Assembly (NCBI GenBank): GCA_000620205.1
Contig: JHVP01000003.1
Coordinates: 310,001-374,000, forward strand
Source of the DNA: Geodermatophilaceae bacterium URHA0031
GTDB taxonomy: Bacteria > Actinomycetota > Actinomycetes > Mycobacteriales > Geodermatophilaceae
DNA: 64,000 nt
Direction: 5' to 3'
Below, in pieces: positions 1-8,149 of the stretch. The position numbers and the translations under genes were made by a program. Each line of letters begins with the position of its first letter. Within the stretch, counting starts at the first letter, position 1. The notes below the pieces were generated by a model. The model saw only the letters and a list, made by a program, of their open reading frames with translations, had not been told where the DNA came from and did not search any database.

Positions 1-35
1 GCCTGCTCGACCCAGTCCGGGCCGGGTGTGGTCAT
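1..35 (-). CDS. start of an unidentified gene, cut by the window edge
   Basis: Only the first twelve codons are visible, reading MTTPGPDWVEQA. The ATG at 35-33 overlaps the TGA (34-32) of the ArsA-like gene in an ATGA junction, so the two genes are probably translationally coupled in one minus-strand operon. Too little is visible to name a function. Confidence 0.5.
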   Translation of the reverse strand, partial: MTTPGPDWVEQ

Positions 36-1177
36 CGTCGGCTCCCCTGGGCGTCGAGCAGTCCGGCCGGCCACTGCGCCGGGTCGGGGGTGAACCGCAC
101 CTCGAGCGTCGCGGCGGCCGTGCCGGGGTCGGTCAGCGCGCCCCCGGCGACGGTGCAGCGTCGCAGCAGTGCGTCCAGCGGCAACGAGCGGCGCACGCCG
201 GCGACGGTCACCACCAGGTCGTCGTCCCAGCGGGTCAGCTCCACCTGCCCGCGCCGGACGAAGGGCAGCGGGACGTCGAGCACCCACCCGCCCTCCGCCC
301 GTCGCGGCGCGGCCGCGGCCGTCGGCTGGACGACGACCTCGGGGACGGCGGCGTCCAGCCGCTCCAGGTCGGCCACCGACGCGGGCGCGAGGGCCTGTTC
401 GGCGACCTCGCGCACCGGGCCGGTCAGCTCCCGGACCCGGCGCAGCTCCGCCGCCTGCACGGCGGCCCGCTGCGCCCACCACTCCCCCGACCCCGCGGGC
501 AGCACCCGGGAGACGGTGACCGAGGCGACCCGCTGCCCCAGGACACCCAGCACGGTGGCGGTGTCCTGCACGGTCTCCGCGGCGCCTCCGGTGGGCGGCA
601 CCACGAGGTGGACCGCGGTCGCCGCCGGGTCGGTGAGCGGCACGCCGTCCAGCAGCTCCTCCACGCCGGCCGCACCCGCGAGCAGTCCGGCGACCACCCC
701 GGGGCGGCCCGGCGTGGCGGCGGCGCGGAGCGTCGCGAGCACCCGCAGCCGGGTGGGCGCGGCCTGCCCGAGCCACCAGCGCAGCGCGCCGGGGAGCGCG
801 AGCAGGGCGGTGGCGGCCGGCGCCGGTCCGGCGTCCAGCACGACGACGTCGACGTCCCCGCTGCGGGCGTGCCCGGCCAGCGCGGCCAGCAGCGCGAACT
901 CCACCACCCCGGGCACCGGGACGACGGAGGTCGCCGGGGGCACGGTCACCATCGGCACGGCCCCGGTCAGCGCTGCGGCGTGCCGCGCCCACAGCTGCTC
1001 GAGCGCCGGCTGGGCACCGACGAGGTCCACCCGCACGACGTCGGTGAGGTCGACGCGCGGCGGGCGCGGGGTGAGCAGCACGCAGCGGGAGCCGGCGGCG
1101 GCCAGCCGCAGCGCGGTGGCAGCGGCCACCGTCGAGCTGCCGGCGCCGCCGGGGCCGGTGACGAGGAGGATCTGCAC
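32..1177 (-). CDS. ArsA/MinD-like anion-transporting ATPase homologue with a degenerate P-loop
   Basis: A 381-residue protein that opens like a deviant Walker ATPase of the ArsA/GET3 group: a hydrophobic strand, then a glycine-rich loop (GPGGAGSST, about residues 8-16). In active members this loop reads GKGGVGKST. Here both lysines are replaced (by P and S), so ATP hydrolysis is doubtful. A later strand ending in VVLDAGP (about residues 109-115) fits the switch region. The C-terminal ~80 residues (PLPFVRRGQVELTRWDDDLVVTV and on) resemble the ArsA HSP20-like tail, with a proline-aromatic start followed by beta strands. The GTG at 1177 is chosen because it lies 5 bp after the SRPBCC stop and immediately precedes the first strand; the frame is open much further upstream. 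It corresponds in position to M. tuberculosis Rv2184c. Its substrate is unknown. Confidence 0.7.
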   Translation of the reverse strand: MQILLVTGPGGAGSSTVAAATALRLAAAGSRCVLLTPRPPRVDLTDVVRVDLVGAQPALEQLWARHAAALTGAVPMVTVPPATSVVPVPGVVEFALLAALAGHARSGDVDVVVLDAGPAPAATALLALPGALRWWLGQAAPTRLRVLATLRAAATPGRPGVVAGLLAGAAGVEELLDGVPLTDPAATAVHLVVPPTGGAAETVQDTATVLGVLGQRVASVTVSRVLPAGSGEWWAQRAAVQAAELRRVRELTGPVREVAEQALAPASVADLERLDAAVPEVVVQPTAAAAPRRAEGGWVLDVPLPFVRRGQVELTRWDDDLVVTVAGVRRSLPLDALLRRCTVAGGALTDPGTAAATLEVRFTPDPAQWPAGLLDAQGSRR

Positions 1178-1182
1178 GCGGC

Positions 1183-1614
1183 TCAGGCCTCGACGCGCTT
1201 CTTGAGCTCCTTGAGCGCGGTGTCGAGGATGACCTTCTCCGCCTTGCGCTTGATGAGCCCGAGCATGGGGATCGTCAGGTCGATGGCGATCGTGTACGTG
1301 ACCGTGGTGGAGCCGGCGGACTCGGCGAGGACGTAGGAGCCGTCCTGCTTCTTCTGCATCTGACCGCGGACGAGCGTCCAGTCCACGCGGCGGTCGCCGT
1401 CCCAGGTGTAGTCCAGGACGTAGTCGTCCTTCACCGCACCCGCGTCCAGCACGAAGTGCACCCGGCGGGCCCGCCCGTCGGGTCCGGGCTCCAGCACCTC
1501 GACCTCCTTGGCCGCCGACACCCAGGTGGGATAGGCGGGGAAGTCGGCGATGACGGCCATGACCGCGGCCGCAGGCGCGTCGACGACGATCGACTGGGTG
1601 GACTGGTCGGCCAT
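1183..1614 (-). CDS. SRPBCC (START/Bet v1-like) family protein
   Basis: A 143-residue single-domain protein of the polyketide cyclase/START-like fold. It begins with the typical MADQSTQSIVVDAPAAAV strand-helix, has the FPAYPTWV motif (about residues 25-32) and ends with a long C-terminal helix rich in Lys (LIKRKAEKVI). These proteins bind hydrophobic ligands in a helix-grip pocket; the ligand here is unknown. It heads a minus-strand operon with the ArsA-like gene 5 bp downstream. A TACCCT hexamer at 1627-1622 lies 7 bp upstream of the ATG with no Shine-Dalgarno, so the transcript is probably leaderless. The position matches M. tuberculosis Rv2185c, next to fadD15. Confidence 0.85.
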   Translation of the reverse strand: MADQSTQSIVVDAPAAAVMAVIADFPAYPTWVSAAKEVEVLEPGPDGRARRVHFVLDAGAVKDDYVLDYTWDGDRRVDWTLVRGQMQKKQDGSYVLAESAGSTTVTYTIAIDLTIPMLGLIKRKAEKVILDTALKELKKRVEA

Positions 1615-1790
1615 GGGCGGGAGGGTAGTCGCTGCCCACCCACGCCCCGGCCGGAGCGTGGGGCGGCTGCCCCGCCCGGGTGGGGCGCTGGCCTGCTGCC
1701 CCGTGGCCCGAGCGCGCTAGATTGGCGGACCGACCCCCGTCCGGGCCGGAGGCGACGGCGCCTCGGGCAGGGCGCGCAGAGAGGACCGGC

Positions 1791-3584
1791 GTGCGCGAGC
1801 TGAGCGTTCCCCCCACCGCTACGGTGGGGCCCGACGACGCATTGACGGACATGGTCGCGCTGAACGCGGCCGAGCACCCCGACGCCGTCGGGCTGCGCGT
1901 CCAGCGCAACGGTCGCTGGGAAGACGTCACCTACGCGGAGTTCGCCCGGCAGGTGTCCGGCGTCGCCAAGGGGCTCGTCGCCGCGGGCGTGCAGCCCGGC
2001 GACCGGGTCGGCCTGCTGGCCAGGACCCGGTACGAGTGGACCGTGCTGGACTTCGCCATCTGGACCGCCGGCGCCGTCGTCGTGCCGGTGTACGAGACCT
2101 CCAGCCCCGACCAGATCGCCTGGATCCTGTCCGACTCCGGCGCCCGGGCGCTGGTCGTCGAGACCGCCGAGCACGCCGCCGCGGTCGACTCGGTGCGCGA
2201 CGAGGCGCCGGAGCTGGGGTCGGTGTGGGTCATCGACGACGGCGCGCTGGACACCCTCACCGCCGCGGGCGCCGACGTGCCCGACGGCGAGCTGACCGCC
2301 CGGCGGGCGACGCTGACCTCGGCCAGCCTGGCGACGCTGATCTACACCAGCGGGACGACGGGGCGGCCCAAGGGCTGCGAGCTCACCCACGCCAACTTCC
2401 TGTTCGAGATCCGCAACGGCATCAGCCTGCTGCGCGACCACCTCAACGCCGACGCCTCGCTGCTGCTGTTCATCCCGCTGGCGCACGTGCTCGCCCGGGT
2501 GCTGGAGATCGGGGCGCTGCAGAACCGGGTCGTGCTCGGGCACACCCCCGACGTCAAGGACCTGCTCGGCGACCTCGGCCGCTTCCAGCCCACGTTCCTG
2601 CTGGCCGTGCCCCGGGTGTTCGAGAAGGTCTACAACAGCGCCAAGGCCAGCGCCGACGAGGGCGGCAAGGGCCGGGTCTTCGACCGGGCCGCCCAGGTCG
2701 CCGTCGCCTGGTCCCGCGCCCAGGACACCGGCGGCCCGGGCCTGCTGCTGCGCGCCCAGCACGCCCTGTTCGACAAGCTGGTCTACGGCCGGCTGCGGGC
2801 CGCGATGGGCGGCCGCTGCGAGGGCGCCATCTCCGGCGGGGCGCCGCTGGGCGAGCGGCTCGGCCACTTCTTCCGCGGCATCGGGGTCACCGTCTTCGAG
2901 GGCTACGGCCTGACCGAGACCACCGCCGCCGCGGCGGTCAACCACGACGCCGCCCTCCGGATCGGCACCGTCGGGCGGCCGCTGCCCGGCGTGGACGCCG
3001 CGATCGCCGACGACGGCGAGGTGCTGCTCCGCGGCGGGGTCGTGATGCGCGGCTACTGGCGGAACGAGGCGGCCACCCGCGAGGCGATCGACGCCGACCG
3101 CTGGTTCCACACCGGCGACATCGGTGAGCTCGACGCGCAGGGCTTCCTGCGGATCACCGGCCGCAAGAAGGAGATCCTGGTGACGGCCGGCGGCAAGAAC
3201 GTCGCGCCGGCCGTGCTCGAGGACCGGCTGCGCGCCCACAAGCTCATCAGCCAGTGCATCGTCGTGGGCGACCAGCGGCCGTTCATCGCCGCGCTGGTCA
3301 CCCTCGACGTCGAGGCGCTGCCGGCCTGGCTCAGGAGCCGGGGCAAGGACGAGTCGCTCACCCCCGAGCAGCTGCGGGACGACGCGGACCTGCGGGCCGA
3401 GCTGGACGCCGCCGTCGCCGAGGCGAACAAGGCGGTCTCCCACGCCGAGGCGATCAAGAAGTACCGGGTGCTCGGGGTGGACTTCACCGAGGAGAACGGC
3501 ACGCTCACCCCCAGCCTGAAGCTCAAGCGCGGTGTGGTGATGAAGGAGTACGGCGACGAGGTGGAGGCCCTCTACGCACGCTGA
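1791..3584 (+). CDS. fadD: long-chain fatty acid--CoA ligase (AMP-dependent synthetase)
   Basis: A 597-residue ANL-superfamily enzyme that activates fatty acids to acyl-CoA through an acyl-adenylate. The phosphate-binding loop is IYTSGTTGRPKGCELTH (about residues 184-200). The adenine-binding motif GYGLTET follows near residue 370 and the hinge region ITGRKKEILVTAGGKNVAP near residue 460. The C-terminal lid is present. Length matches the FadD15-type ligases with an extended N-terminus (VTYAEFARQVSGVAKGL). The GTG at 1791 is chosen because GAGAGGAC lies just upstream; the frame is open further 5'. It is transcribed divergently from the SRPBCC gene and faces pimB. Chain-length specificity cannot be read. 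Confidence 0.92.
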   Translation: MRELSVPPTATVGPDDALTDMVALNAAEHPDAVGLRVQRNGRWEDVTYAEFARQVSGVAKGLVAAGVQPGDRVGLLARTRYEWTVLDFAIWTAGAVVVPVYETSSPDQIAWILSDSGARALVVETAEHAAAVDSVRDEAPELGSVWVIDDGALDTLTAAGADVPDGELTARRATLTSASLATLIYTSGTTGRPKGCELTHANFLFEIRNGISLLRDHLNADASLLLFIPLAHVLARVLEIGALQNRVVLGHTPDVKDLLGDLGRFQPTFLLAVPRVFEKVYNSAKASADEGGKGRVFDRAAQVAVAWSRAQDTGGPGLLLRAQHALFDKLVYGRLRAAMGGRCEGAISGGAPLGERLGHFFRGIGVTVFEGYGLTETTAAAAVNHDAALRIGTVGRPLPGVDAAIADDGEVLLRGGVVMRGYWRNEAATREAIDADRWFHTGDIGELDAQGFLRITGRKKEILVTAGGKNVAPAVLEDRLRAHKLISQCIVVGDQRPFIAALVTLDVEALPAWLRSRGKDESLTPEQLRDDADLRAELDAAVAEANKAVSHAEAIKKYRVLGVDFTEENGTLTPSLKLKRGVVMKEYGDEVEALYAR

Positions 3585-3592
3585 CGTCCGGA

Positions 3593-4714
3593 TCAGCCCT
3601 CCAGCACGCCGCTGAAGGTCTGCGCGATCGTCGTCCAGGACCAGCGCCGCTCGACCCAGCTGCGGCCCGCGGCGCCCATCGCGCGGGCGCGGGCCGGGTC
3701 GTCGAGCAGGTCGGCCAGCACCGCGGCCACGGCGGAGGGAGACCGCGGGTCGACGACGTGCCCGGTGACGCCCTCCACGACGGTCTCCGGGGCGCCGCCC
3801 GAGGTGCCGGCGACCACCGGCAACCCGCAGGCCGCCGCCTCGAGGAACACCATGCCCAGGCCCTCGACGTCCAGCCCCGCCCGCCGGGTCCGGCAGGGCA
3901 TGGCGAACACGTCCCCGGCCGCGTAGTGCTCGGGCAGCCGCTCGGGGGCCACGCCCCCGGTGAGGACGACGGAGTGCCCGAGCCCCCGGGCCTGGACCGC
4001 CTTCCGCAGCGCGGCCTCCGACGGGCCGCCGCCGACCAGCAGCAGCCGGGCCCGCGGGTGCCGGGCGAGCACCTCCGACCAGCCGCGGACCAGGGTGTCC
4101 TGCCCCTTGCGCGGCACCAGCCGGGAGACGCAGACGACGACCGGCGCGTCCCCGAGGCCGTGGCGCTCGCGCACCGGGCCGCCGTCGGCCGCGGGGGTGA
4201 ACCGGTCGACGTCCACGCCCGGCGAGAGCTGGACCAGCTCGGTCCGGTCGGCCAGGGCCGGTGCCAGCCGGCTGTGCGTGTACCGGCTGATGTAGGTGAG
4301 CACGTCGAGCCCACCGGCGATGCGCTGCAGCGCCTGCCGCGCACCGGGGAGGGCGACCCAGCCGGTCTCGTGCCCGTGGGTGGCTCCCACCAGTCGTTCC
4401 ACCCCGGCACGGCGCAGGCCGGGGGCCAGCGCACCGAGCGGCGCCGCGGCGCCGAAGAAGGCCGTCCGGCAGCCGTGCTCACGGGCCAGCCGGGCGGCGG
4501 CCCGGGCGGCCGCGCGGGTCGGCAGCAGCATCCCGGTCGGGGCGCGGACCACCGGGTACGGCAGGGCGGCGTCGTGCTCGGCCGCACCCGGGTGGTCCGA
4601 CGCGAGCACGACCAGCGACCCCGGCGGCCGGGTCGCCAGCAGGGCGGCCACGAAGGTCTGGATGCCCCCCTGCCGGGGCGGGAAGTCGTTGGTCACGACG
4701 AGCGTGCGGCTCAC
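3593..4714 (-). CDS. pimB: PimB-type GDP-mannose-dependent phosphatidylinositol mannosyltransferase
   Basis: A 373-residue GT4 glycosyltransferase (GT-B fold). The N-terminal VTNDFPPRQGGIQTFV is the acceptor-side signature. THGHETGW and the central SRLVPRKGQDTL introduce the donor domain. The donor site holds FAMPCRTRRAGLDVEGLGMVFLEA (about residues 272-295) with the EX7E-like glutamates. These blocks match what I remember of M. tuberculosis PimB (Rv2188c), which adds the second mannose to phosphatidylinositol monomannoside on the cytoplasmic face of the membrane. The GTG start at 4714 overlaps the stop of the M48 protease gene by 4 bp (GTGA). It sits in the envelope operon NlpC-M48-pimB. A related hexosyltransferase role is the main alternative. 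Confidence 0.85.
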   Translation of the reverse strand: MSRTLVVTNDFPPRQGGIQTFVAALLATRPPGSLVVLASDHPGAAEHDAALPYPVVRAPTGMLLPTRAAARAAARLAREHGCRTAFFGAAAPLGALAPGLRRAGVERLVGATHGHETGWVALPGARQALQRIAGGLDVLTYISRYTHSRLAPALADRTELVQLSPGVDVDRFTPAADGGPVRERHGLGDAPVVVCVSRLVPRKGQDTLVRGWSEVLARHPRARLLLVGGGPSEAALRKAVQARGLGHSVVLTGGVAPERLPEHYAAGDVFAMPCRTRRAGLDVEGLGMVFLEAAACGLPVVAGTSGGAPETVVEGVTGHVVDPRSPSAVAAVLADLLDDPARARAMGAAGRSWVERRWSWTTIAQTFSGVLEG

Positions 4715-6009
4715 CCGCCGTGCTCCTTCACCCAGTCGCCGGCGAAGGCGACCCGCTGGGCCACGGTGGGGTGCGAGCCGAACACCCACTGCCAGACGGC
4801 CGGCGGGTCGGGGTCGTTCAGGTTCGCCACGCCGAGCGCCTCCTGCACCGCCACGAAGGACGCCGGGTCGTCGGTGAGGTCGAGGGCGTGCAGGTCGGCC
4901 CGCGCCTCGATGTGCCGGGACACCAGGTTCTGCACCGGCGTGGACACCAGCGTGCCCACCGCCAGCAGCAGGAGCAGCAGGCCGACCACCTGGCCGTCGC
5001 CGGGGCCGGTGGCGCCCGCCCGGCGCAGCAGGGGTGGTGCGCCGAGCAGCCAGCCCAGCAGCGCGACGCCCGCGCCGGCACCCAGCGCGCCGATCAGCGT
5101 GCCGGTGAGGACGTCGTCGGTGGCCACGTGGCCGAGCTCGTGCCCGACGATCGACTCGATCTCGGCGTCGGTGAGCTGGTCGAGGACCGTGTCGTAGACG
5201 ACGATCCGCCGGGTGGACCCGAACCCGGAGACGTAGGCGTTGAGCGCCGTGGTGCGCCGGCTCGCATCCGCCACCAGCACGTCCTGGACCGGGGTGCCGC
5301 TGCGGTCGGCGAGGGCGAACAGCTCGGTGCGCAGCGGCGACGCGGGCATCGGGTCGAACCGGTTGAAGGCCGGCTCGATGAGCAGCGGGTAGAGGAAGGA
5401 GCCGATGACCACCAGCACGGCGGCGGCTCCCCCGGCCCACGCCCACCAGCTGCGGGGTGCGCGCCGGGCCAGGGCGACGAGCCCGAGCAGGCCGACCGCG
5501 GTCAGGCCGGCGTTGATGCCGGTGGAGGTGGCGACGTCCCGTGCCCAGAGCCCCCAGCCCCGGGTGGACAGGCCGTAGCGGTGCCGGACCATCTCGGCAT
5601 AGGCGGCCAGGGGCAGGGTGACCAGCCGCCCGACGACCAGGATGGCGACGGTGCCCAGCAGCACCTGCCAGCCCCAGCCGCCGCCCAGCGGGCGGGCGAC
5701 CGCGCGCGCCGTGGCCGCTCCGGCGTGGGTCAGGCCGAAGACGGCGGAGACGGCGAGCCCCAGCACCAGCGACGCCAGCGACGCGGGGCGCAGCGCGGCG
5801 GCGAAGTCCTCGGCGCGGGCGATCTGCGCCGGGGTGAAGGCCGCCGACGGGTCCACCGGCGTGCGGCCGCCGGCCGGGGTGGGCAGCAGGTCCCACGGGG
5901 TGACGACGGCGATGACCACCGCCAGCGCCAGGCCGAGGACGACGGCCACCGCCAACGCCAGCCGGCGGGTGCCCTGCCCGGCGGGGACCGACAACTGCGC
6001 GGTGCTCAC
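4711..6009 (-). CDS. M48-family membrane zinc metalloprotease
   Basis: A 432-residue polytopic membrane protein. An N-terminal segment at about residues 15-40 is followed by several hydrophobic helices. The zinc site is His290-Glu-Leu-Gly-His294, preceded by the conserved ALNAYVSGFGSTRRIVVYDTVL block; a third ligand is likely in the EARADLHALDL region (about residues 365-375). The layout matches Ste24/HtpX-like proteases, closer to Ste24 in length. Members cleave membrane or prenylated substrates; the substrate here is unknown. The GTG start at 6009 has no strong ribosome site. It lies between the NlpC/P60 gene and pimB on the same strand and overlaps pimB by 4 bp. Confidence 0.85.
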   Translation of the reverse strand: MSTAQLSVPAGQGTRRLALAVAVVLGLALAVVIAVVTPWDLLPTPAGGRTPVDPSAAFTPAQIARAEDFAAALRPASLASLVLGLAVSAVFGLTHAGAATARAVARPLGGGWGWQVLLGTVAILVVGRLVTLPLAAYAEMVRHRYGLSTRGWGLWARDVATSTGINAGLTAVGLLGLVALARRAPRSWWAWAGGAAAVLVVIGSFLYPLLIEPAFNRFDPMPASPLRTELFALADRSGTPVQDVLVADASRRTTALNAYVSGFGSTRRIVVYDTVLDQLTDAEIESIVGHELGHVATDDVLTGTLIGALGAGAGVALLGWLLGAPPLLRRAGATGPGDGQVVGLLLLLLAVGTLVSTPVQNLVSRHIEARADLHALDLTDDPASFVAVQEALGVANLNDPDPPAVWQWVFGSHPTVAQRVAFAGDWVKEHGG

Positions 6010-6114
6010 GCGGGCCGGCGGGAGGAGGTCTGCGCGTGCACGACGGCGAGCTTAGGCAGGGTGCCTGTGCTGCACGGGGGCCCGGGCAGCGGCCCCGTAC
6101 GCGTGCCGCCCGCC

Positions 6115-7206
6115 TCAGCCGACCAGACGGCGGGCGCCGACGTAGCCCTTCATGTCCACGGTCGAGACGATCACCGGCTGACCGGCGGTGGAGGCGTGCA
6201 CCATCCGGCCGTTGCCGATGTACATGCCCACGTGGCTGACCGGGCTGTAGAAGAAGACCAGGTCGCCGGGCTGCAGGTCGGCCCGGGACACGGCGATGCC
6301 CATCGTCGACTGGCGGGCGCTGGAGTGCGGCAGGCTGACCCCGGCCGCCGCGTAGGCGTACTGGGTCAGGCCCGAGCAGTCGAAGGCGTCCGGACCGGAC
6401 GCGGCCCACACGTAGGGGTCGCCCACCTGGGCCATCGCGGTGTCGACGGCGACCTGGGCCGCGTCGCTGGACGCGACGACCTCGGCGGGCGGCTCGAGCA
6501 CCGGCCCGGCGGTCTCGGCGACGACCGCCCGCTGCTGCACGACGGTCAGCGCGTCGTACTGGGCCTGGTAGTCGGCGGCCTCCGACGTCAGGTCCGCCTT
6601 CTTCGCGGTGACGTCCTCGAGGGTCTGCCGCGCCGTGGCGGTCGCCGCGTCGGCATCGGCCTTGGCCTGCTGGGCGGCCTGGGCCGCCGCGCCGACCTGG
6701 GTGAGCACGTCGCCGGTGTGGCCGGCGATCGCGTCCAGCGTGGTGACCTGGGAGAGGAACTCCTCCGCCGATCCGCTGGTCATCAGTGCGTTGAAGCGGG
6801 AGAGGTTCTCCCCGGTGAAGGCGCTCCGGGCGACCTGGCGCATCTGGGCGTCGAGCGCGGCGAGCTGGGCCTGGGCGTCCGCGACGGCCTGCCCGGCGGC
6901 GTCGGCGGCGGCCTGCTGCTGGCGGAGGGTGTCCTGCGCCTCGTTGATCCGCTCGGTGACGGCCTCGAGGTCGCGGTTGGCGTCGGCGACGAGCGCGGTG
7001 GCCTCGTCGGCCGTGGCGGCGTGGGCGGCGGCCGGTGCGGCCGACGCGCTGCCCGGCAGCGCGGTCAGCGTCCCGCTGGCGGCGACGGCCAGCAGCAGCC
7101 CGGTGCCGAGCCGGCCGAGGCGGCGGGCACGACCGGTGCGGGCCGGAGCGGCAGCGGACCTGGGCGCGCGCAGGGCGGACAGGACACCGGACTGAGGACG
7201 CGCCAC
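6115..7206 (-). CDS. secreted NlpC/P60 peptidoglycan endopeptidase
   Basis: A 363-residue secreted hydrolase. An Arg-rich N-terminus and a hydrophobic segment (about residues 28-52, ending in ALPGSASAAPA) form a signal peptide. Residues ~60-225 are alanine/glutamine-rich and predicted coiled coil, as in RipC- and PcsB-like hydrolases. The C-terminal C40 domain carries Cys277 (DCSG), His325 (SHVGMYIG) and His337 (VHAS). Such enzymes cut D-Glu-mDAP stem-peptide bonds at division or during wall growth. It corresponds in position to Rv2190c. The GTG at 7206 lies 13 nt after the riboswitch switch helix; a weak CGGAG sits about 11 nt upstream. Control by c-di-AMP is expected from the leader. Confidence 0.9.
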   Translation of the reverse strand: MARPQSGVLSALRAPRSAAAPARTGRARRLGRLGTGLLLAVAASGTLTALPGSASAAPAAAHAATADEATALVADANRDLEAVTERINEAQDTLRQQQAAADAAGQAVADAQAQLAALDAQMRQVARSAFTGENLSRFNALMTSGSAEEFLSQVTTLDAIAGHTGDVLTQVGAAAQAAQQAKADADAATATARQTLEDVTAKKADLTSEAADYQAQYDALTVVQQRAVVAETAGPVLEPPAEVVASSDAAQVAVDTAMAQVGDPYVWAASGPDAFDCSGLTQYAYAAAGVSLPHSSARQSTMGIAVSRADLQPGDLVFFYSPVSHVGMYIGNGRMVHASTAGQPVIVSTVDMKGYVGARRLVG

Positions 7207-7219
7207 GGGCGGCGGGACT

Positions 7220-7278
7220 CCGTTCTTCCACTCGACCGCCTACCAGGTCAGCTGACGGGTTCGGGCGTGGAAGAACGG
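7220..7278 (-). promoter_or_regulatory. perfect 12-bp alternative helix, likely riboswitch expression platform
   Basis: CCGTTCTTCCAC at 7220-7231 and its exact complement at 7267-7278 can form a 12-bp helix around the 3' strand of the aptamer P1. On the RNA, the distal arm ends at the weak CGGAG site about 11 nt before the GTG start. Pairing would break P1 and cover the ribosome site, so it is a candidate switch element. The mechanism is inferred from pairing only. Confidence 0.6.
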
Positions 7279-7401
7279 CCCTATCTCGGCGCGCCGTCGT
7301 CGGCGCGTGTGCCTCGTTCCCGGCGCACGTGAGAACTCACCCCAGGACTTCGGTGGGTCCCCGGTCCACCGCGCCGCAGGGCGGCCTGGTGGTTCGGCGG
7401 T
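7235..7401 (-). promoter_or_regulatory. c-di-AMP riboswitch (ydaO-yuaA type) in the NlpC/P60 leader
   Basis: Read on the minus strand, the aptamer starts with ACCGCC (7401-7396) and closes with GGCGGT (7240-7235), giving a 6-bp P1. Between them, in order, are GCCGAACC, GGGGACCCA, GGGGTGA, TAGGG, CCCGAACCCGTCAGCTGACC and GGTAGGC. These are the conserved ydaO blocks as seen ahead of actinobacterial Rpf and NlpC/P60 genes. The family binds c-di-AMP and usually turns expression off. No covariance search was run, so the call rests on ordered motif matches. Confidence 0.85.
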
Positions 7402-7511
7402 ATCCGATCGGGGTCACCCTCTGTGGTGACTACGTCCCTCTCCGACACGACGAACCTAAGGGCGTGACCGGATCGAGATGAAGCCCTGTCAAACCCCGGA
7501 GTGGGGGCTAC

Positions 7512-7545
7512 AGCTGACAAATCGCACGCGTGCGATTTGTCAGCT
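7512..7545. repeat. perfect 34-bp palindrome over the stop of the four-Cys protein gene
   Basis: The half-site AGCTGACAAATCGCACG (7512-7528) is followed directly by its exact reverse complement (7529-7545), with no spacer. It contains the TGA stop of the minus-strand gene at 7542-7540. There is no T-tract on either side. It could act as a loop-tight transcription terminator separating that gene from the riboswitch, or as a protein-binding operator. Confidence 0.8.
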
Positions 7546-7950
7546 CACGTGGCGGTCGCCCGGCGTGGACGCATCCTGATGACGCAACGGCGGGACCAGG
7601 CCGAACTCTGCCAAAGCCTGGACCGCGCGACGCTCGACCTCGTCGAGCTCGACGACGCTCCACGGGTCCGCTCCCCTGGTCTCGGTGCGAGCGACCTCAC
7701 ACCCGGTCGTCGCGGCACCGGGCGCGTCACCGGCGGCGGCGCTGCGGCTCCCGTGCGCGGCGGGCGCCTCCCCGTCCGCGGTGGCCGGGCGGCGCTCGAC
7801 AGGGGCAGGGCCCAGGGCACCCCGACGGCTCAGCGGCACGACGGTGGGGTCGCTCCCCCGCCAGCCGGGTGGTGCCCCCAGCAGGACGGTCACGACGCAG
7901 TCGTCGCAGCCCTGGCCCCGGACGGTGCAGGTGTCGCAGTCGATGAGCAC
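7540..7950 (-). CDS. small conserved actinobacterial protein with an N-terminal four-Cys motif
   Basis: A 136-residue protein. The first 18 residues carry Cys5-x2-Cys8-x6-Cys15-x2-Cys18, a zinc-ribbon-like or redox cluster, followed by the hydrophobic VVTVLLG. The middle is low-complexity and Ala/Pro-rich, and the C-terminus has a helix (LDEVERRAVQALAEFGLVPPLRH). I recognise the N-terminus as a conserved actinobacterial family without a known function. The GTG at 7950 has the ribosome site AGAAGGAGA just upstream. The gene is divergent from the exonuclease gene and ends inside a perfect palindrome. Confidence 0.75.
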   Translation of the reverse strand: MLIDCDTCTVRGQGCDDCVVTVLLGAPPGWRGSDPTVVPLSRRGALGPAPVERRPATADGEAPAAHGSRSAAAGDAPGAATTGCEVARTETRGADPWSVVELDEVERRAVQALAEFGLVPPLRHQDASTPGDRHVS

Positions 7951-8149
7951 GGCGGCTCTCCTTCTCTGTGTCCACGTTCGACAGCGCGGACGTTAGGAGG
8001 ACCCCCCGACAGTTCTGCCCGACCGGCCCGCGGTGTCCCGGCCCGGTGCGCACCCACCGCGGGGCGGTGTGCCCGCCACGCCGGGGCGCGGTCCGGGTCC
8101 CGGCGTGGCCTCCCCGGGACTGTCGGACCCCCGACCTAGCGTCCGCTGC

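Noticed and set aside
7281-7520. A 79-codon minus-strand frame
   Set aside because: It lies within the riboswitch and its promoter region and has no coding signs.
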